Assembly (NCBI GenBank): GCA_947456315.1
Contig: CANGRU010000052.1
Span: forward strand, 1 to 8,569
DNA length: 8,569 nt
From: Beijerinckiaceae bacterium
Lineage (GTDB): Bacteria; Pseudomonadota; Alphaproteobacteria; Rhizobiales; Beijerinckiaceae
Direction: 5' to 3'
The translations under genes were made by a program, and so were the position numbers. The stretch's first letter is position 1; every line of letters begins with the position of its first letter. The notes below the pieces were generated by a model. The model was not told where the DNA came from, made no database searches, and saw nothing but the letters and a program-made list of their open reading frames with translations. Positions 6,746 through 8,569 of this stretch are shown piece by piece.

Positions 6746-6775
6746 TTGGTCCTTGGCCATGCTTGCCCCTAGACT
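6746..6775 (+). promoter_or_regulatory. Candidate promoter of the SDR gene
   Basis: TTGGTC (6746-6751) is followed after 18 bp by TAGACT (6770-6775), predicting a start near 6782 and a 26-nt leader that includes the SDR ribosome binding site. The -10 falls inside the inverted repeat at 6763-6783, so a protein bound there would block RNA polymerase. Confidence 0.4.
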
Positions 6776-6783
6776 TGGGGCAA
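6763..6783. promoter_or_regulatory. Operator-like inverted repeat TTGCCCC-N7-GGGGCAA
   Basis: Perfect 7-bp arms, TTGCCCC (6763-6769) and GGGGCAA (6777-6783), flank a 7-bp spacer in the intergenic region between the MFS_3 and SDR genes. It ends 24 bp before the SDR start codon and overlaps the proposed -10. An operator for an unidentified dimeric regulator is the simplest reading; an RNA hairpin in the leader is the alternative. No regulator gene is in the window. Confidence 0.5.
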
Positions 6784-6807
6784 AAGACGGTCAGGGAGGG
6801 GTGGCAT

Positions 6808-7617
6808 ATGAATCTCGTAAACAGGCTCGAAGGTCAGGTGGCCCTTATCACGGGCGGGGGTGGCGAGATCGGCACGGCCATCGCGTTGCGACTGGCGGCT
6901 GAGGGCTCGGCCATTGTCGTGGGTGACCTCGAGCTGGCAAAGGCGCAGGCCACAGCCGACAAGGTGATCGCGCAAGGCGGTCGGGCGACAGCGGCGCAAA
7001 TCGATGTATCAGATGCTGCAGCCTGCGAAGCCATTGTTGCCTTTGCCATGCAAAGCTTTCAAAAGCTCACAACGCTGGTCAATGTGGCAGCAACCGTCAT
7101 CCCTGACGGGACCGTCGAGACATTATCGCTCGATCAATGGAACAGGGCGATCGGCGTCAATCTCACCGGCGCTTTTCTGATGTGCAAATATGGTGTGCCG
7201 CAGATGCGTGCAGCGGGCGGTGGCAGCATTATCAATATTGCGTCGCAGCTCGGTCATTTGGGCGTGCAGCATCGCGCCCCTTATTGCACCACCAAGGCCG
7301 CTTTGATCTTTTTCACGAAGATTCTGGCGCAAGATCATGCGCCGGACAATATCCGCGCCAATTCCATTTCGCCGGGTTTCATCCTGACAGAGCGCTCCAG
7401 CAAGCGTGTGGGCGGCAAGGACAAGGCGCGCGTCCTCAACGGCCCGCGCCATCTGCTCAACCGTCCGGGCGAACCTGAGGAGATCGCAGCAGGGGCCGCT
7501 TTTCTTGCCTCCTCAGACTCGAGCTTTGTCACCGGAACGGATCTCCTGATCGATGGCGGCTATGTGACCTTCAAGGGCCGCATGACGCCGGAAGGCAAAA
7601 CGGTGATGGTCTCCTGA
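6808..7617 (+). CDS. Short-chain dehydrogenase/reductase (classical SDR)
   Basis: The 269-residue protein is a classical SDR with a Rossmann fold. The dinucleotide loop is TGGGGEIG (15-22); the second of the three conserved glycines is replaced by E20. D40 at the end of strand 2 suggests NAD(H) rather than NADP(H). D67 lies in the QIDVSD segment. The usual NNAG is NVAA (92-95). The catalytic set is complete: N118, S146, Y159 and K163 (YCTTK). The C-terminus has the standard LLIDGGYV. The substrate is not deducible. The frame is open from 6679, but ATG 6808 is chosen: AGGGAGG (6793-6799) lies 8 nt upstream and the family N-terminus (RLEGQVALITGG) begins there. It is divergent from the MFS_3 exporter, and the 219-bp iron-regulated spacer follows. 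Confidence 0.9.
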   Translation: MNLVNRLEGQVALITGGGGEIGTAIALRLAAEGSAIVVGDLELAKAQATADKVIAQGGRATAAQIDVSDAAACEAIVAFAMQSFQKLTTLVNVAATVIPDGTVETLSLDQWNRAIGVNLTGAFLMCKYGVPQMRAAGGGSIINIASQLGHLGVQHRAPYCTTKAALIFFTKILAQDHAPDNIRANSISPGFILTERSSKRVGGKDKARVLNGPRHLLNRPGEPEEIAAGAAFLASSDSSFVTGTDLLIDGGYVTFKGRMTPEGKTVMVS

Positions 7618-7692
7618 TTTTTTTGTGAGCGCCTGAACGAGCCCGTTCCGACCATTTGCCAGCCCCTCCAGTCACCTAGAGCGCTTCCTTGA

Positions 7693-7709
7693 ATTAGTCT
7701 CATTCTAAA
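7693..7709. promoter_or_regulatory. Irr/ICE-like box 1 upstream of ftrA
   Basis: The 17-mer ATTAGTCTCATTCTAAA matches 12 of 15 defined positions of the ICE consensus TTTAGAANNATTCTAAA, as I recall it, that is bound by Irr, the haem-responsive Fur-family regulator of Rhizobiales. The right half-site is perfect and the left retains TTAG. It shares CATTCTAAACTGG (7701-7713) with box 2, 112 bp downstream. A TTGACA at 7746-7751 lies between the boxes and may be a -35, but its -10 is poor. Confidence 0.55.
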
Positions 7710-7804
7710 CTGGCAATTTTCTGTCACCTGCGCGCATTGCGCACGTTGACAGGGTCTGTCTGTCCTGCCATCCAGAAGACACGAAGTTGCTGAAAACATT
7801 GCAG

Positions 7805-7821
7805 TTTCAAATCATTCTAAA
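7805..7821. promoter_or_regulatory. Irr/ICE-like box 2 immediately before ftrA
   Basis: The 17-mer TTTCAAATCATTCTAAA matches 13 of 15 defined positions of the recalled ICE consensus. It sits in a larger dyad centred on 7813 whose outer arms, CAGTTT (7802-7807) and AAACTG (7819-7824), are perfectly inverted. The site ends 15 bp before the ftrA ATG and abuts its ribosome binding site (GGAG, 7824-7827). A bound protein here would block transcription or RNA polymerase clearance. Confidence 0.6.
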
Positions 7822-7836
7822 CTGGAGATCGGGCTC

Positions 7837-8373
7837 ATGCGTTCCATTTTGTCATCAGCTTTTGCGCTTCTAGCATTGGGGTCACTGGCGTCCGCCAAGG
7901 AAATCCCGATCGGCAAGCCGAAGATTGTCGCCGGTATGGAAGTCGGCGCGGTCTATTTGCAACCGATTGAAATGTCGCCCGCTGGCATGATGCGCGCGGC
8001 AGCTGACTCGGATGTCCATATGGAAGCCGATATCAAGGCCACCGGTGACAACAAGAACGGCTTTGCGGAAGGCGACTGGATTCCCTATCTGGCGGTGACT
8101 TACGAGATCACCAAAGAAGGTGCGTCAGAAGCTCTGAAGGGTGATTTTATGCCGATGGTCGCCAATGACGGTCCCCATTACGGGGACAATGTGAAGCTGA
8201 TGGGCCCGGGCAAATATAAGCTCAAGCTGACGGTGTCTTCGCCCGACAGCAATCCGCACGCCCATTTCGGTCGTCACACCGACAAGGAAACCGGCGTTAG
8301 CGAATGGTTCAAGACTTTTTCGACAGAATATGAATTCACCTATGCCGGAACCGGAAAGAAGGGAGCTTATTGA
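7837..8373 (+). CDS. ftrA: P19/FtrA-type periplasmic iron-uptake protein
   Basis: The 178-residue protein belongs to the P19/FetP/FtrA family, periplasmic copper-containing proteins that bind ferrous or ferric iron and pass it to an FTR1-type permease. A signal peptide is clear (MRSILSSAFALLALGSLASA, cleavage near residue 20). The mature part has the family's strand pattern and metal ligands: H61 and E63 (DVHMEAD), M107 and H114 (FMPMVANDGPHYGDN, the same 7-residue spacing as Met88/His95 in Campylobacter P19), and a histidine cluster at H141, H143 and H147 supplying the last ligand. GGAG at 7824-7827 sets the ATG start. The stop overlaps the next start (TGATG), indicating translational coupling. 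The Irr-like boxes directly upstream suggest iron regulation. In Brucella and Bordetella this gene heads ftrABCD. Confidence 0.92.
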   Translation: MRSILSSAFALLALGSLASAKEIPIGKPKIVAGMEVGAVYLQPIEMSPAGMMRAAADSDVHMEADIKATGDNKNGFAEGDWIPYLAVTYEITKEGASEALKGDFMPMVANDGPHYGDNVKLMGPGKYKLKLTVSSPDSNPHAHFGRHTDKETGVSEWFKTFSTEYEFTYAGTGKKGAY

Positions 8374-8569
8374 TGAGAAGATTATTTGCATCCCTCCTGC
8401 TTGCCTTCGCGGTGAGCGCTGGTGTGCCGGCTGTGGCGGAGGAAGATCCGACCTTCCGCATCGAGTTCCGTGATGGTGAAGTGTCGCCGCGCGAGATCGT
8501 TGTGCCCGCCAACACGCGCATCCGTCTCGACCTGCATAATCTGGGTGAGACTCCGGCCGAGTTTGAAAG
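8373..8569 (+). CDS. ftrB: FtrB-type periplasmic cupredoxin-like protein, 5' part (runs off window)
   Basis: The frame starts at ATG 8373, whose A is the last base of the ftrA stop, and continues to the window edge (65 complete codons). GGGAG at 8361-8365 lies 7 nt upstream. The N-terminus is a signal peptide (MRRLFASLLLAFAVSAGVPAVAEE, cleavage near AVA-EE). The segment after it (FRIEFRDGEVSPREIVVPANTRIRLDLHNLGETPAEFE) is the first part of a cupredoxin-like domain, with the VSPREIVVPANTRI pattern of the FtrB/EfeO-N group. FtrB is thought to oxidise or hand on iron between FtrA and the FtrC permease. The copper ligands would lie beyond the window. The identification rests on this short segment plus the position directly after ftrA. 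Confidence 0.82.
   Translation, partial: MRRLFASLLLAFAVSAGVPAVAEEDPTFRIEFRDGEVSPREIVVPANTRIRLDLHNLGETPAEFE

Larger units (their letters stand above)
7618..7836. other. 219-bp intergenic region between the SDR gene and ftrA
   Basis: Beyond the two Irr-like boxes this spacer holds a T-run directly after the SDR stop (7618-7624), a small 5-bp hairpin (GAACG-AGCC-CGTTC, 7635-7648) with no following T-run, and a perfect -35 word TTGACA (7746-7751). No small ORF or RNA gene is convincing here. Confidence 0.5.

Noticed and set aside
7690..7702. RirA iron-responsive box (TGA...TCA) at the first upstream site
   Set aside because: The TGA and TCA are only 7 nt apart, which does not fit the recalled 9-nt spacing; the Irr-type match is better.
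1..8569. Novel defence, phage or mobile system
   Set aside because: No transposase, integrase, nuclease toxin, CRISPR repeat or phage gene was found; all nine protein genes fall into known families.

Overview
The window looks like a chromosomal segment of an alphaproteobacterium, most likely of the Hyphomicrobiales (Rhizobiales). The evidence is a GC-rich sequence with strong GGGAGG-type ribosome binding sites, the pair ribonuclease J plus methylmalonyl-CoA epimerase, a nearby DUF1467 gene, and an Ftr-type iron uptake operon preceded by Irr-like boxes. I cannot name a genus.

Layout. Bases 1-787 hold the 3' end of an RNase J gene followed after 15 bp by methylmalonyl-CoA epimerase. Bases 844-2052 encode a 12-helix MFS transporter. 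It converges on a complete tRNA-Lys(UUU) gene (2071-2146, minus) and a two-helix DUF1467 membrane protein (2208-2435, minus). A 187-bp divergent spacer holds two strong hairpins and an AT-rich near-palindrome. After it come a DMT/EamA transporter (2623-3540), an orphan TctC/Bug-type periplasmic binding protein (3619-4635) and a nitroreductase-family flavoprotein (4726-5325), all on plus. The nitroreductase gene meets an MFS_3-type exporter gene (5330-6580, minus) tail to tail with a 4-bp gap. Divergent from that exporter is an SDR oxidoreductase (6808-7617).

The window ends in the start of an iron uptake operon: ftrA (P19-like periplasmic iron protein, 7837-8373) and the 5' part of ftrB (cupredoxin-like, from 8373), translationally coupled through TGATG. 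The 219-bp region before ftrA carries two copies of a 13-bp word (CATTCTAAACTGG). Each lies in a dyad resembling the Irr/ICE operator of Rhizobiales, which is the best regulatory signal in the window.

Functionally this is mostly ordinary housekeeping plus accessory transport and redox genes. Three different transporter types (MFS, DMT, MFS_3) and an orphan solute-binding protein lie close together without an obvious shared pathway. I see no mobile element, CRISPR array, phage gene or convincing undescribed multi-gene system. No gene-free stretch exceeds 300 bp; the longest are about 230 bp (6581-6807) and 220 bp (7618-7836).
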